Assembly: GCF_000802205.1 (NCBI RefSeq)
Contig: NZ_CP012850.1
Location: forward strand, 1,612,001-1,676,000
Origin: Candidatus Nitrosocosmicus oleophilus
GTDB taxonomy: Archaea > Thermoproteota > Nitrososphaeria > Nitrososphaerales > Nitrososphaeraceae
DNA: 64,000 bases
Direction: 5' to 3'
Shown here one piece after another: positions 38,073-48,534 of the stretch (position 1 is the first letter of the stretch; the number at the start of each line of letters is the position of its first letter). The translations under genes were made by a program, and so were the position numbers. The notes beneath the pieces were generated by a model. The model ran no database searches. It saw nothing but the letters and a program-made list of their open reading frames with translations, and was not told the DNA's origin.

Positions 38073-40118
38073 GTGATAGAGCAAATTAATTATAACGTGC
38101 TATCACAAAATAAAACATTGCGTTTAGCAGATTATGGTAAAACCTTTGTTATCTTACCCATATTACTCGTGTCTTCAGTAATCTTGGGGATCTTATCTTT
38201 TAACTATTTTACTCAAACAGCAAATCAAATTCAGGAACTAGCATTGGATGATTTGCAAACAAATTCAGAGATTGAAGTCTACAGCATTTCAAACATCCTT
38301 CAAAATTCTATATATTTTGTAAATTCAAATTTGGAAAGAATTGTTAATTCCCCATCGATCACAAACTGGAATATTACTGGAATTCAAAGATTACTTGACC
38401 TAGCCCTGAACTCTACTAACTATGTAGCGGATGGATATTATCTATTAGATCGCAATGGGACGTTAGTAACCTTTACCGGTATAAATAAAGAACAATATGC
38501 ACCTTTCAAAGGTATCAATCTAAGCCACAGAGATTATTTTCAAATTCCAAAACTGAATGGAACCCTTTATACAAGCACTGTGATTGAATCCAACGACAGC
38601 GTACCAAGAATCTATATTTCATTCCCGATTACTAGGAGTAATAATACCGAGTTACTCGATCCTGCTGTAGATCTACAACAATCCAGAAGCAATTCTACCT
38701 CTTTCAAAGGGGTGGTAGTGGCTTCGATAGCAGCAAAAACCCTTGGGAATTTCCTTGAAAGTCAATTGCATCCAAAATTTAATGGCGAAATAGGGTTTCT
38801 TGACCGAGATGGTACCATAATATATTCACCAAATCAAACCTTTATAGGTAAAGATTATTTTGGACCCGAATTTCAATCTTTCATGAAAACTTCTCTAAAG
38901 GATAATGAGGAGAGATTTAATAACATCATACATAAAGCGCTTGCTGCTGAAAGTGGTGTAGATGAATTCAGCTTTGAGAATTCTACCACCACAATAGCTT
39001 ACCAGGCAGTGTTAGTTCCAGGCAGCCAGGGACAGGAGAACAGAATTGGTACTTTGTTTATAACTATTCCACATACTCTTGCTGGAGATGTAATAGGTTT
39101 GATTAATGCACAAAATCTGGTTAATTTTACGATAATCCTAGGAATTGCCTCAATAGCAATCATAGTGACAATTATCTTGCTACGCTGGAACCAAATTTTA
39201 AAGAATGTGGTGGATGTGAAGACCTCTCAATTAACAGATTCGATTGCAAAATTAGAAAAAGCCAACGAAGACTTGCAATCACATGACAAATTACAAAAAG
39301 AATTTATCAACGTTGCTGCGCATGAACTCCGGACTCCAACTCAGGCAATATCGGGAAATTTGGAATTAGTTGAGATGACATATCTTCCATCGATGCTACA
39401 AGAAACATCCATAAATCAAGATGAAATCGCTAGAGAATTTCGAGATTTGGTCGAAAACAAAGAAAAGTTGGTCGAATTTAGAAAGGCCCTTATTTCCACG
39501 TATAGGAATTCACAAAGACTTGAGAAATTAGTGAATGATATTCTAGATACTTCAAGAATTGAAGGTAATAGATTAGAGTTGCATAAAGAATTTTTTAATC
39601 TAAATGAGAAAATCGAAAATGTAATCAAAGATATAAGCAACAAATCCAGTAACTATAGAGAGCCAAATAATCCCAATAATCCGATAAAGATAGTATTTGA
39701 ACCTCAACAAAGTCCAATTAACGTATTTGCTGATAAGCTAAGAATTTTTGAGGTTCTCTCAAATCTGTTAAATAATGCAATAAAATTTTCAAATGGTAAC
39801 CCAATTATTATTTCAGCTATTAAGTCAAAGAAAAATAAGGGGATTTCCCCTGGGTTTGATAAGGAAAAGGTAGAAGTTCCATATGATCAAGATGTGGAAA
39901 TAGTGATAGTATCTGTCATAGATAGAGGGAAGGGCATTGACAGGGAAATTTTGCCTCGGTTATTTACAAAATTTGCAACAAAGTCAACCCAAGGCACAGG
40001 ACTAGGTTTGTACATAGCCAAAAATATAATCGAAGCACACGGCGGACAGATATGGGCTCAAGATAATGCTGATGGGAATGGTGCCACGTTCTCATTTAGT
40101 TTACCTTTAGATCTATAA
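38073..40118 (+). CDS. Membrane sensor histidine kinase with Cache-type extracellular domain
   Basis: 681 residues, GTG start. One membrane helix at about 25-45, an extracellular domain of about 300 residues with PDC/Cache features (YVADGYYLLDRNGTLVTF, GEIGFLDRDGTIIYSP), a second helix at about 350-372, a short coiled coil, HisKA with H417 (NVAAHELRTP), and HATPase_c with NNAIKF, DRGKGID, and GTGLGLYIA. HAMP is absent. All kinase motifs are intact. It should sense an external small molecule and phosphorylate a receiver; none is adjacent. Confidence 0.93.
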   Translation: MIEQINYNVLSQNKTLRLADYGKTFVILPILLVSSVILGILSFNYFTQTANQIQELALDDLQTNSEIEVYSISNILQNSIYFVNSNLERIVNSPSITNWNITGIQRLLDLALNSTNYVADGYYLLDRNGTLVTFTGINKEQYAPFKGINLSHRDYFQIPKLNGTLYTSTVIESNDSVPRIYISFPITRSNNTELLDPAVDLQQSRSNSTSFKGVVVASIAAKTLGNFLESQLHPKFNGEIGFLDRDGTIIYSPNQTFIGKDYFGPEFQSFMKTSLKDNEERFNNIIHKALAAESGVDEFSFENSTTTIAYQAVLVPGSQGQENRIGTLFITIPHTLAGDVIGLINAQNLVNFTIILGIASIAIIVTIILLRWNQILKNVVDVKTSQLTDSIAKLEKANEDLQSHDKLQKEFINVAAHELRTPTQAISGNLELVEMTYLPSMLQETSINQDEIAREFRDLVENKEKLVEFRKALISTYRNSQRLEKLVNDILDTSRIEGNRLELHKEFFNLNEKIENVIKDISNKSSNYREPNNPNNPIKIVFEPQQSPINVFADKLRIFEVLSNLLNNAIKFSNGNPIIISAIKSKKNKGISPGFDKEKVEVPYDQDVEIVIVSVIDRGKGIDREILPRLFTKFATKSTQGTGLGLYIAKNIIEAHGGQIWAQDNADGNGATFSFSLPLDL

Positions 40119-41123
40119 AGCTTTTGAATGCAAATGACAACTACCACAACCTCTTTAAATATGATGTTTGGTTGTTGCGTAGTTTATGGTGAGGTTTTTA
40201 TTTATACATTTTATGATGCCAAAATCTTTTGATTTTCATAATTAATGTATTGCGATATATGCTTCATAAAATTACTGCTGAAAGTTGATATGATCGAAGA
40301 AGAGCGTCATATACACAGATACTTACTATGATGTCAAGATTTTGCTATATCCTTTCCAGATGTATTCATATACCTTCCATCCACATTCTTTGGGACAATA
40401 GATTGAAAGTGTTTTCAAGATCTCCTTCTTTCCTGCACTAGATTATCACAAATCCAATTCCATTTACGAGAATATTTCTTCGTACCATACATTCGTAGGA
40501 CGATGTCTACCAATTTCCGGGATTTTGTTTGAAGTACAAACGGGTTGTCTTTGTTCTTATTTTCACTGTGATTTTCTAATCTGCAAAAGGCGGTCGTTTG
40601 ATTTCTAGTCTATCATTGCGACTATCTGCTTATTCTTAGTTGAATATTTATGTCGTACATGGTCCAGGATACAGATCTCTACTACTTTGCAACTACAGAT
40701 TCAATGTGTCGTTTGCCAGATGATCGCAGGCTTCCAGAATTGATCAAGGTAATAATATCAAGATATTCAGATTTTATCGATCCTAGTTGATATTAGTAGT
40801 GTGCACATATAGTAGGACCTTACTTACTATGATTTCAGTATGACCACCTGGCGGTGTAGAGGAATTTACGAGTTTTTTTGAGATTCTGATTCTCAAGCGA
40901 GTGACTTTTTTCTAAAATAGCATGATATGTCGCCGTAATTTTTCACCAATCAATAGAGAATATCTATTTATCCTTTATGATGCAAGACATGATGCGTGCT
41001 AATCATCTGTGGTTTAGATAAGCCATATCATTTTTGATACGGCTTGAGTCACTGTAATGATATTAATGGTATCATTAGAAGTCTTATAAGCAAATTGTTT
41101 GGATAAACGATCAGCTATAAAAT
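40119..41123. other. One-kilobase intergenic gap
   Basis: I see no gene, tRNA or strong hairpin in these 1005 bases. Confidence 0.45.
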
Positions 41124-41728
41124 ATGCAACTTAACTCAAATATTAATTCATACCAATAAAATAACAGGATTTTATCAAAAGATGAAAAGAAAAAAAGAGT
41201 AATTGAGCTTTACCTAGAAGGTGTACCTTATAATCAAATTGCCAAGATTGTAAGAATCAGTATTAGAGACATTTCTTCAATCATTAACGAATACCTAGGA
41301 ATTCAAAAAACTAATTCAGAAAAATCAAATAGGTCAAACGCATTTCTCATGTTTAAGGAAATAAACCTTTAGTAGATGTAGTCATAGAATTGGATATCCT
41401 TCCAAGTGAGGCTGAGCAAATACATGCAGACTTTGTGAGACTTGAAGGTAGAGATTTTGTCAATAATAATTTTGCTCAGGTCGAAAAAGATATCCCAGGT
41501 TTTGTAAAGTATCATAATGTAATGAAAAAATATGACCATCCTGAAAAACATAAGATCAAACTTATAGTTGATAATAATTTTGTACTAGAAAAACAAAAGG
41601 AAGAATATTTTAAAATAAAAATTAACACTGAAAAATTATCAGATATCAAATATCAATTGGAAATTGATATTCAAAAAATGAAAACTCAATATGAGTTCTA
41701 CATGAGTCAGAATAGCAACATGAATTAG
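41124..41728 (+). pseudogene. Decayed thaumarchaeal helix-turn-helix protein gene
   Basis: From the ATG at 41124 eleven codons run to a TAA, then the same frame continues with RILSKDEKKKRVIELYLEG and YNQIAKIVRISIRDISSII, a helix-turn-helix. It stops at a TAG at about 41371. One frame over, VDVVIELDILPSEAEQIH picks up the chain and runs to 41728 with a coiled-coil end. The pieces match a protein family common in Nitrososphaeria: HTH, a second small DNA-binding-like segment (VVIELD), then a coiled coil. One stop and one frameshift break it. Confidence 0.7.
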
Positions 41729-41906
41729 GGTTCAATAGAACACTTAACTTTTCGTAAATCCGTCCAGCCCGAAAAGGTTAATCGTGACATTTATCGGATT
41801 AAGTTCCCCTGCTCCTATATAACCACTAGAAGTTTGATCGGTTTTCTAAAAAGGCATCAAATTTTCAAAATAAATGATAATAATGCTATCTCATCAAAAA
41901 TTTAAT

Positions 41907-42086
41907 CTAATCACTGTGAATAATTCCTTTGATCTTCTCTTTCATTTCATCAGTTATATCTTCTTCTTTCATATTGTGATGACTCTTGGCATGCTCTATA
42001 CCATTATTCAAAACTTCTTCTTCTGTTTCACCTTTTACGACATAATCACAATCAAATCCAGCTTCTCTACAACTAATCGTTTTCAT
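41907..42086 (-). CDS. DUF1059 small protein
   Basis: 59 residues: MKTISCREAGFDCDYVVKG then a charged helical part (HAKSHHNMKEEDITDE). The C-R-E-A-G-x-x-C-D pattern and AKSHH are the DUF1059 signature; two cysteines and two histidines may bind a metal. On the minus strand a TATA-like ttatttat (42111-42120) lies 28 bases upstream, so the message is leaderless. The plus-strand ORF 41874-42185 is its shadow. Confidence 0.88.
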   Translation of the reverse strand: MKTISCREAGFDCDYVVKGETEEEVLNNGIEHAKSHHNMKEEDITDEMKEKIKGIIHSD

Positions 42087-42351
42087 AAGTTATCTTCGGG
42101 CTTGTTTCCTATAAATAATTTTTGTACCCTATCCGGGTTTCCGTTGGCTCAAAAGTATTTTGGTCTAAACCTAGTTCACAATTAAGTTAATTGTATTTTG
42201 ACTAATTGTTTTCGAATTTGTCTCATTATTGTATATATGGGCATTTACCTAAATAATTAATTTCAAGTTGTTTTCGATCGCACTGTGAAAGTCACCATGA
42301 CTCAGACCACTCTTTTGATCAGCTTTTTCTACTGGTTTTATCTAATTATTA

Positions 42352-42972
42352 CTATTGTTGTAGAGTTAGGTTCACTTGTGGTACACTAGTTTTGACCTGA
42401 GAGTTTGCTTGGAATTGAGGTAATTCTGTGAATCCCCATGGTTTTAGCCCTATCAATCCGTTATTATTGAAAATTACGTTCGGGAAAACTTTCAGGAAAG
42501 TGTTATAATCTCTAACGCCGTCATTATAATAAGTTCTTGCAACCGTTATTCTATTCTCGGTTCCTGCTAATTCGTCCATTAATCTAGTCACGACCTGATC
42601 TGATTTCAAGGAAGGGTATGCCTCATAAGTTAATACAATCCTACCAAGCGCACTTTCAATCAAATTGCTTATCTGATTTTTTTGAGAGATATCACTGCTT
42701 GGAGTGGACATCCATTGTGTTCTTAAGTTGGTTATTTCATTGAGAGTTTGCTGCTCAAATTGCATGTATCCCTTTACAGATTGAACCAAGTTAGGTATTA
42801 AGTCATAGCGTCTTTGCAATTGTGTATCAGTATCTGCTGCCAACCTCTTTACATTTTCATTTTTTGCCAAGGCTGTATTAAATCCCGAATAGTAGGTAAC
42901 AATGATTATAACAATGATGGTCACAATAGCTATTACTATACCTAAAGATACTGCTATACTCTTGCTTACCAC
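42352..42972 (-). CDS. lemA: LemA family protein
   Basis: 206 residues. An N-terminal membrane helix (residues about 7-27), then the helical LemA core: NENVKRLAADTDTQLQRRYD, LIPNLVQSVKGYM, ARTYYNDGVRDYNTFLKVFP and the PWGFTELPQFQ end. The function of LemA is unknown. It is 50 bases downstream of the TPM-domain gene, the conserved gene pair seen in bacteria and archaea. Confidence 0.93.
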   Translation of the reverse strand: MVSKSIAVSLGIVIAIVTIIVIIIVTYYSGFNTALAKNENVKRLAADTDTQLQRRYDLIPNLVQSVKGYMQFEQQTLNEITNLRTQWMSTPSSDISQKNQISNLIESALGRIVLTYEAYPSLKSDQVVTRLMDELAGTENRITVARTYYNDGVRDYNTFLKVFPNVIFNNNGLIGLKPWGFTELPQFQANSQVKTSVPQVNLTLQQ

Positions 42973-43022
42973 ACTATTTTCCTCTGTTGTCTAAAATGAC
43001 ATGACTCTGCTATAAATAAACA

Positions 43023-43950
43023 TTATCGTCCAGCGCCACCACCACCAGAGTGACCTCCACCACCGCTGCTGCCTCCACCGCTAAATCCACTTCCACTTCC
43101 ACTTCCACTTCCACTCAACCCACTCCCACTACTTCCTCCGTACCACCCTGCTCCTCCGTAACTCCCCCATCTTCTCCAGTTTCGTCCGCCTCTTCTAAAG
43201 GATAGAAGTAAGACACCCAAAAAAATTATTACAATGATTATTATTCCAAAATAATCTATTTGAGACTGTTGTTGAGGTTCGTTTGTCAATTCATAGTTCG
43301 GATCATTGTTAGAATATCCAATATATTGTCCCAACGAAACTACAGTGTCTAAGAACCCCTGATCGAGTAAGGTACTATTCCCATTTTTAGTATAGAGAGC
43401 CTTTGCGGGCACCAGGTAGGTGTCCAATATTTCTCCTGCAATTCCATCTGTAATGTTGCCTTCGAGTCCTCTACCAACTTCAATTCGCATGGAACCCCCA
43501 GACAAGTCAGGATTAGAGGAAAATAATAATAGTATCCCATTGTCCTTCCCAGTCTTACCAATTCCCTTTATTCCGTCAAGATTTAATTCATTGAATATGT
43601 AATTTGAAAGAGTATCTCTATCTTGAATTTCTTGACCGTCTTTTGTAATACCGTGTCCAAAAAAAACCGGGAATAGTATAGACAATAATTTCAACTGTAG
43701 TCGAGTCATCCAATTGACGAAGATAATTGTCCAACAAATTCTCATACTGCTCATTTATGACTCCAGCTCTATCGTAGACATAATGCGTACGAGATCCGAT
43801 GGGAGATGCTTCGCTTTGCATTGTTTGCAATGGCGATTCTATTGTTAATGAGATAAAAATAATAATAGACGCAAAGACCACATATTTGGATAAGTGGTTA
43901 CCACTAGTCATTCTGTTTAAAAATGCTAAACCAAACGGATTTCTTTTCAA
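43023..43950 (-). CDS. TPM-domain (YgcG-like) membrane protein, interrupted by a frameshift in a T8 run
   Basis: Two overlapping frames make one protein. The first (from 43950) has a signal segment, HYVYDRAGVINEQYENLLDN and VEIIVYTIPGFF; the second picks up at GHGITKDGQEIQDRDTLSN and runs through DNGILLLFSSNP, GRGLEGNITD, one membrane helix (YFGIIIIVIIFLGVLLLSF) and a Gly/Ser-rich tail. With one T fewer in the eight-T run (A's at 43659-43666 on the plus strand) the frame would be continuous. It could be a sequencing error, phase variation, slippage in expression, or a true break. It is the partner of lemA. Confidence 0.85.
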
Positions 43951-44137
43951 AGAGATCTCTATTGATATTTGGTGGAATTAATCTGTTAAGAAAGTAAAAA
44001 ACTAAACAAAGGGCTTAATTACTAAAGAATTTAACAAAGGTGCATGATCGAACTTGATACAAAATTTACTGCTTTGATCGTATTTCTCATATAAAACTAC
44101 TTGAAGAATTCACAAAATTTTTCTTTGGTTATCGATG

Positions 44138-44359
44138 TTAGTTAATAGTCATCAACATGAAATATGATTTATCAGTATTTGTAGAATCAGGACTCGCTGT
44201 GTTATTGATATTTAAGGTGGTAGCGAAAGTAATGCTGTTGTTCAGACCCTGCCTACCCTTTTTTTGAACCAGATTCACCGCTGTTAATGCATCAGTGGTA
44301 GAATCAACTGCATTTCTTAGATTTTCACTTTTTAGCTCATTTATTGTATTAAATGCATA
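44138..44359 (-). pseudogene. Remnant of a secreted-protein gene (3' part)
   Basis: An open frame of about 73 codons with no start codon, ending at a TAA (44138-44140): YAFNTINELKSENLRNAVDS, ALTAVNLVQKKG, SITFATTLNINNTA. A TAA immediately precedes it. The Asn/Thr/Ser-rich text resembles the secreted proteins elsewhere in the window. It may be a remnant, or chance. Confidence 0.35.
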
Positions 44360-44517
44360 TTATGCCTTGACTAATCATAAAGTTCATAAAAACAGAAGAA
44401 CAATATTTCATGCTCATCTGATGACGTACCGGTTCTCTAGTTTTTGAAATAGTCGTGATGATAGGCTCTGAATCTGATAGTTTAGTAACCACTTGAAAAT
44501 GACATCCACTATAACAG

Positions 44518-45321
44518 TCATTTAAGATTCGATGATTCCATCTCTAATACAACCTTGTCTACTAGTTTTTTGTTTCTTTCTAAATAGGTAGGTGATTCTA
44601 TATCTATCCAATCTGTTCCATTAAGAAACACATCGTAACAATAGATACTATTATTATCACTAATTCTTATTTTAGATAAAATATCTGAAGATAGATCAAA
44701 ACTTTTTCCGTCCTTCTCATTTGATTTTATTCTTAAAAAATTCATTATTCTATTGTTGAAAAGATAAATTCCTGATGCTTCTGGGTATTCAAGCTTGACA
44801 ATTGGTTTTTCACTAAATTCCTTAATTAGGTAGGTATTTTTTGTACATTTCTTGTCCAGGATCAGCCTGCCTGTTTCCTCTTTACGGTGCGATCTGGATA
44901 TTATTATTCCTATTAGTCCATCATCCGATTCGGAATTGATTTTAATATAATCCTTAACAAGACTGTTTATATCCACAGCACACAAGTTGTCAGCATACCA
45001 TACCATGAAGAAAGATTCTTTCTCCAATTTTTTCATACACTCTAGGAGTGCACCACCAGTCCCCTTTTTTCTATCTTCAATAAAAATGATTTTCTTGCCA
45101 ATAATCGCTTCCTTACCATCTAGATAATTAATGATTTGTTTTCCGTATGAGTCAAATTCACAAACTATAATGATTTCAGTAACATGAGAGGATTTAGAAA
45201 TATATCTTATTATGTAGTCAATCAAGGGCTTTCCATTAATCGGAATTAACGCCTTTGGACTATAATCGCTGTATGGTCTTGCTCTAGAGCCTACGCCACC
45301 TGCCAGTAATACTATCTTCAT
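44518..45321 (-). CDS. Sugar nucleotidyltransferase
   Basis: 267 residues. The nucleotide-binding motif LAGGVGSRARPYSDYSPKAL with PINGKPLIDYII identifies the NTP_transferase family that makes NDP-sugars from sugar-1-phosphate. FFMVWYADNLCAVD carries the metal-binding Asp, and EFSEKP and YLFNNRIM are family segments. There is no C-terminal hexapeptide domain. It may be a glucose- or mannose-1-phosphate enzyme for surface glycans; no glycan genes are close. Confidence 0.88.
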   Translation of the reverse strand: MKIVLLAGGVGSRARPYSDYSPKALIPINGKPLIDYIIRYISKSSHVTEIIIVCEFDSYGKQIINYLDGKEAIIGKKIIFIEDRKKGTGGALLECMKKLEKESFFMVWYADNLCAVDINSLVKDYIKINSESDDGLIGIIISRSHRKEETGRLILDKKCTKNTYLIKEFSEKPIVKLEYPEASGIYLFNNRIMNFLRIKSNEKDGKSFDLSSDILSKIRISDNNSIYCYDVFLNGTDWIDIESPTYLERNKKLVDKVVLEMESSNLK

Positions 45322-45560
45322 CTAATCTAATTCTATTCATGAATTTATAAAATAGTATCTGAAAAAATGCTGAAAGTGAAATAAATACACCAAATCTTAT
45401 TGCTATCCATGATTAATCTGGTCGATCATTAATATTTTGTCCTCTTTTTTGATCCTTTTGGCTCAATAAAGTCATTTGGCTGGAGAATAGGCCCTAAAAA
45501 ATCAGTTATGGATATGTCATTCTCAAAGAACATTCTCCTGGGTAAAAAATTTGTACTAGG

Positions 45561-45568
45561 TTTAATAA
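45561..45568 (+). promoter_or_regulatory. TATA box of the Dps gene
   Basis: tttaataa lies about 26 bases before the ATG at 45591, fitting a leaderless mRNA. Confidence 0.5.
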
Positions 45569-45590
45569 CTTTAATTTATATTGTTAATTC

Positions 45591-46094
45591 ATGCTTGAAA
45601 AACAAATCAATGAAATGAAAGAGAATATAGATATTGGGATCGAAGCAGAAAACAGGAAAGAAGTTGTAGGTATTCTTAATATCTTGTTAGCAGATGAATA
45701 CCTGCTATTTACAAAAACACGTAATTACCACTGGAATGTAGTAGGTAAGGACTTTAAAGAGCGTCATGAATTTTTTCAGCAACAATATGAAAAATTAGAT
45801 GTAATGATAGACGAAATAGCTGAACGAACAAGACAATTGGGTGGAGCCACAGTCGCTACAATGAATGAATTTATGCGTATAACCAATCTGAAGGAAAAGC
45901 CTGGTGAATATCCATCTGATTTGAAAATGATATCAAATTTATTAACCGATCATGAGAGTACCATAAAATACCTCAGAAAAAGTGCCGATAAATGTGATCA
46001 GGAATACAATGACATGGGGACTAATGATTTTTTGATAGGCCTAATGGAAACCCATGAAAAAATGGCTTGGATGTTAAGAACCCATTTAGACTAG
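45591..46094 (+). CDS. dps: Dps/ferritin-like DNA protection protein
   Basis: 167 residues. Ferroxidase residues are visible: the His of RNYHWNVVG, the His of KERHEFF, and the Asp and Glu of VMIDEIAERTRQLGG. Dps forms a 12-mer shell that oxidises iron(II) with peroxide and stores it, protecting DNA. It is full length. No regulator site is recognised. Confidence 0.94.
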   Translation: MLEKQINEMKENIDIGIEAENRKEVVGILNILLADEYLLFTKTRNYHWNVVGKDFKERHEFFQQQYEKLDVMIDEIAERTRQLGGATVATMNEFMRITNLKEKPGEYPSDLKMISNLLTDHESTIKYLRKSADKCDQEYNDMGTNDFLIGLMETHEKMAWMLRTHLD

Positions 46095-46744
46095 AAGGTC
46101 ATAATTAGGTCATATCTATAAGAAACTAAAAAGTATCTAGTCTCCTTTCTATTAATTTTGTCCAATAGGTGTTCAAAAGATACCATTGTGAAATACTTCA
46201 AAACCCTCTTTCCAAAGAAGATACTTAATCATAAATGAATGACATCAATAATTGAATCCTATCTAAATAGTTTGAGAATAATAATATCCAAATGACTTGT
46301 TGGGTTTGATATCATCATTACTTCCATCAATATCCGCCAGGTAATATCTTAGCACAATGGACAAAATAATATTCTATACAACTATGCTATTTTCTTGAAT
46401 CAGTAAATTATCGAGAACTTTAGATAGTTTGAATAGTAACTGTACTTAACCTTTAGAGTATCATCCTGCGCGGGCTTATTCTATGTGACTTTTATTCAAG
46501 TATGCGCTTGCAGATCTTCTAACTGATCTATATGGGTAATCCTTTATTATTTTATATCTAAAGTTTCCTTATGAATTGGATAAATAATAATTACTTTGAG
46601 ATAGTCGATTTTCATTCGACGTCCAAAACTCGTTCCTTTTCATATGAATGGTCAGTTGAAGAAAGAGGGTGGTTAAAGCTGTGAATATTGTAGAAATCCC
46701 TTTCATAGTGGAAGCTAAAACCATGGGTAACCTACAGACAAAAA
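46095..46744. other. Intergenic gap
   Basis: 650 bases without a gene; the reverse 60-codon ORF (46569-46751) is rejected. Confidence 0.45.
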
Positions 46745-46924
46745 ATGTCATATTATTTTAGTGAATCGACTCACAGTCTTTATCTAGATAAAGAAGCTAT
46801 AATGTTGGCCCAAGTACACGCTTGTGAGAGACTTTTGGATTTATCTAGAGATCAAACAGACACCGCAGTTCTTGAAAAAGAAATTTCTAAATTAATATTA
46901 GCCATCGAAATGATGAAAAGTTAA
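46745..46924 (+). CDS. Small helical protein, 59 residues
   Basis: ATG start: MSYYFSESTHSLYLDKEAIM then AQVHACERLLDLSRDQTDTA, ending with a Lys/Glu/Leu helix. Composition and even codon use suggest a real gene although no family is recognised. Confidence 0.55.
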   Translation: MSYYFSESTHSLYLDKEAIMLAQVHACERLLDLSRDQTDTAVLEKEISKLILAIEMMKS

Positions 46925-47207
46925 GTATTCTTTTGATCTTTGGATCACGATGACAGATGACAAAGTACAACTTTTCACCACTAAATTTACTTATTCAAAA
47001 GATTAGATCACGATTCCTACAAAAACTCAATTCCAAGATGGTTACAATAATGAGATTTACTTTTCTGCGAAAATTTTCGATTTTCGCTATTTGATGATCT
47101 AATATGCAATATCAACTATTTTCAATGATCGGTACCCATCATTGATCTGAAAATTATACAGACAAACTAAAATAATGTAGATGCATAAATCCCATGATAG
47201 GTACAAC

Positions 47208-47291
47208 ATGGATACAAAATGGAAGATCATAAATGGTGTGGCCGTAGCAATTTTCATAGCAGCCGTGTTTTATTGGCTTGCGAATTCTTGA
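47208..47291 (+). CDS. Possible single-span membrane microprotein, 27 residues
   Basis: MDTKWKIINGVAVAIFIAAV followed by FYWLANS. A short basic N-terminus and one hydrophobic helix give a textbook small membrane protein. No promoter or family evidence. Confidence 0.4.
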   Translation: MDTKWKIINGVAVAIFIAAVFYWLANS

Positions 47292-47622
47292 AAAATTTCA
47301 GAATAGTATATCACTGAATTGTCTATATCATTTTATTAATGTCATTAGGTGCAGAAATATGGATGCAATGAACAATCTCTTAATCGGATATTTAAATGTA
47401 AATGGCCAACTTTTGCAGTCTTGGACTTAGAGTACTAATCTGACTTGATGTATTCTATGCTCTTTAACTATCTCCAGCTCCCAAGATTGTTAATGGAAGT
47501 GTAATTCCAAATCTCAGGTAAAGTCATCCAGTTCGTAGACGGCTTGTAAAATCAACAACAACCTTTCGATCATAAAGGTCTCAAAAATTCAATATGTTAT
47601 TCCAATATTTCATGAACTTGAT
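47292..47622. other. Intergenic gap
   Basis: 331 bases; nothing seen. Confidence 0.4.
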
Positions 47623-47985
47623 TCACATCCAAGGATTGATTTGAAGAACAAAAATAAATTTTAAGCTGAATACAGTTGTATAATTTTTTCTACGCGATTC
47701 CTTGGCTATTTGATTACATGCGAAATATTCCATACCTTGTCCCACGATACATCCTGAAATGAATCCTTCGTTATATGCTCTATCATTGGCTCCACATTGA
47801 CTATATGCAGTTTGGTTGTACTGTTTATTTTGGTCTCCATTATATCCAAACCTTTAACATGCTTCAGTCAATGGGTCTCTTTTATTTTCGTCATCGTCAC
47901 TGCTGGTATATATAACCATTGCATCGGTAATACCCATAGTTCCAATTATACCTAGGATTGCTATGATCGTTTAAATCCTTGACAT
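47623..47985 (-). pseudogene. Decayed gene for a small secreted protein
   Basis: From the ATG at 47985 the frame reads MSRI, a TAA, then TIIAILGIIGTMGITDAMV (signal-like), KRDPLTEAC, another TAA, and RFGYNGDQNKQYNQTAYSQC, EGFISGCIVGQGMEYFACNQ to a TGA. The whole frame stays coherent across the two stops. The C-terminal part, with Tyr/Gly/Asn/Cys-rich spacing, resembles small secreted thaumarchaeal proteins. Two point mutations to TAA appear to have killed it. Confidence 0.65.
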
Positions 47986-48534
47986 GAGTTAGTTTCCTCT
48001 CCAATTATTTTCTGAAAATTGACTAATACAATTAAATTTGTCATCATGGTTCCTATTACGAATAGCTAGTCAAGCATTTCTATCTGGTACGGTCCGAAGG
48101 TGTAGTTAGTTTCAAAATAGTCCCAAGTCTTTACATGTGCTTACTACATTATAGGTACATGTCCTATTTTTGATTGACGCAAGGTGTGATGATAGTCTTC
48201 AAAATATGATTCATGAAATTCTTAATACAATAATATGACCTCTATTCCAAACCTTAGGTCCTAGACTGTTCTGTTCATATAATCAATACACTATAATGTG
48301 TCCTACTATCTTTTTTGGTTTGATTCTCAATTAATGAAGGGATACAAGATCAACAACATTTGTGGTCATCCTACAATACAATAATACTATTTTACAATCC
48401 CTATGCTATTGATTGCTAGGCATTATGATTTATGATTTATAGCTGGGGCTGAATACCATCAAAGTCATTACACTTTTAGCGGTATCAGGATCATTGAGTC
48501 AAAACTTAATAATTAGAAAATTAACTAAGGATTG
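47986..48534. other. Intergenic gap
   Basis: 549 bases, AT-rich, no gene seen. Confidence 0.45.

Noticed and set aside
41874-42185. Plus-strand 103-codon ORF
   Set aside because: Shadow of the DUF1059 gene on the minus strand, which has a recognisable family and a TATA box.
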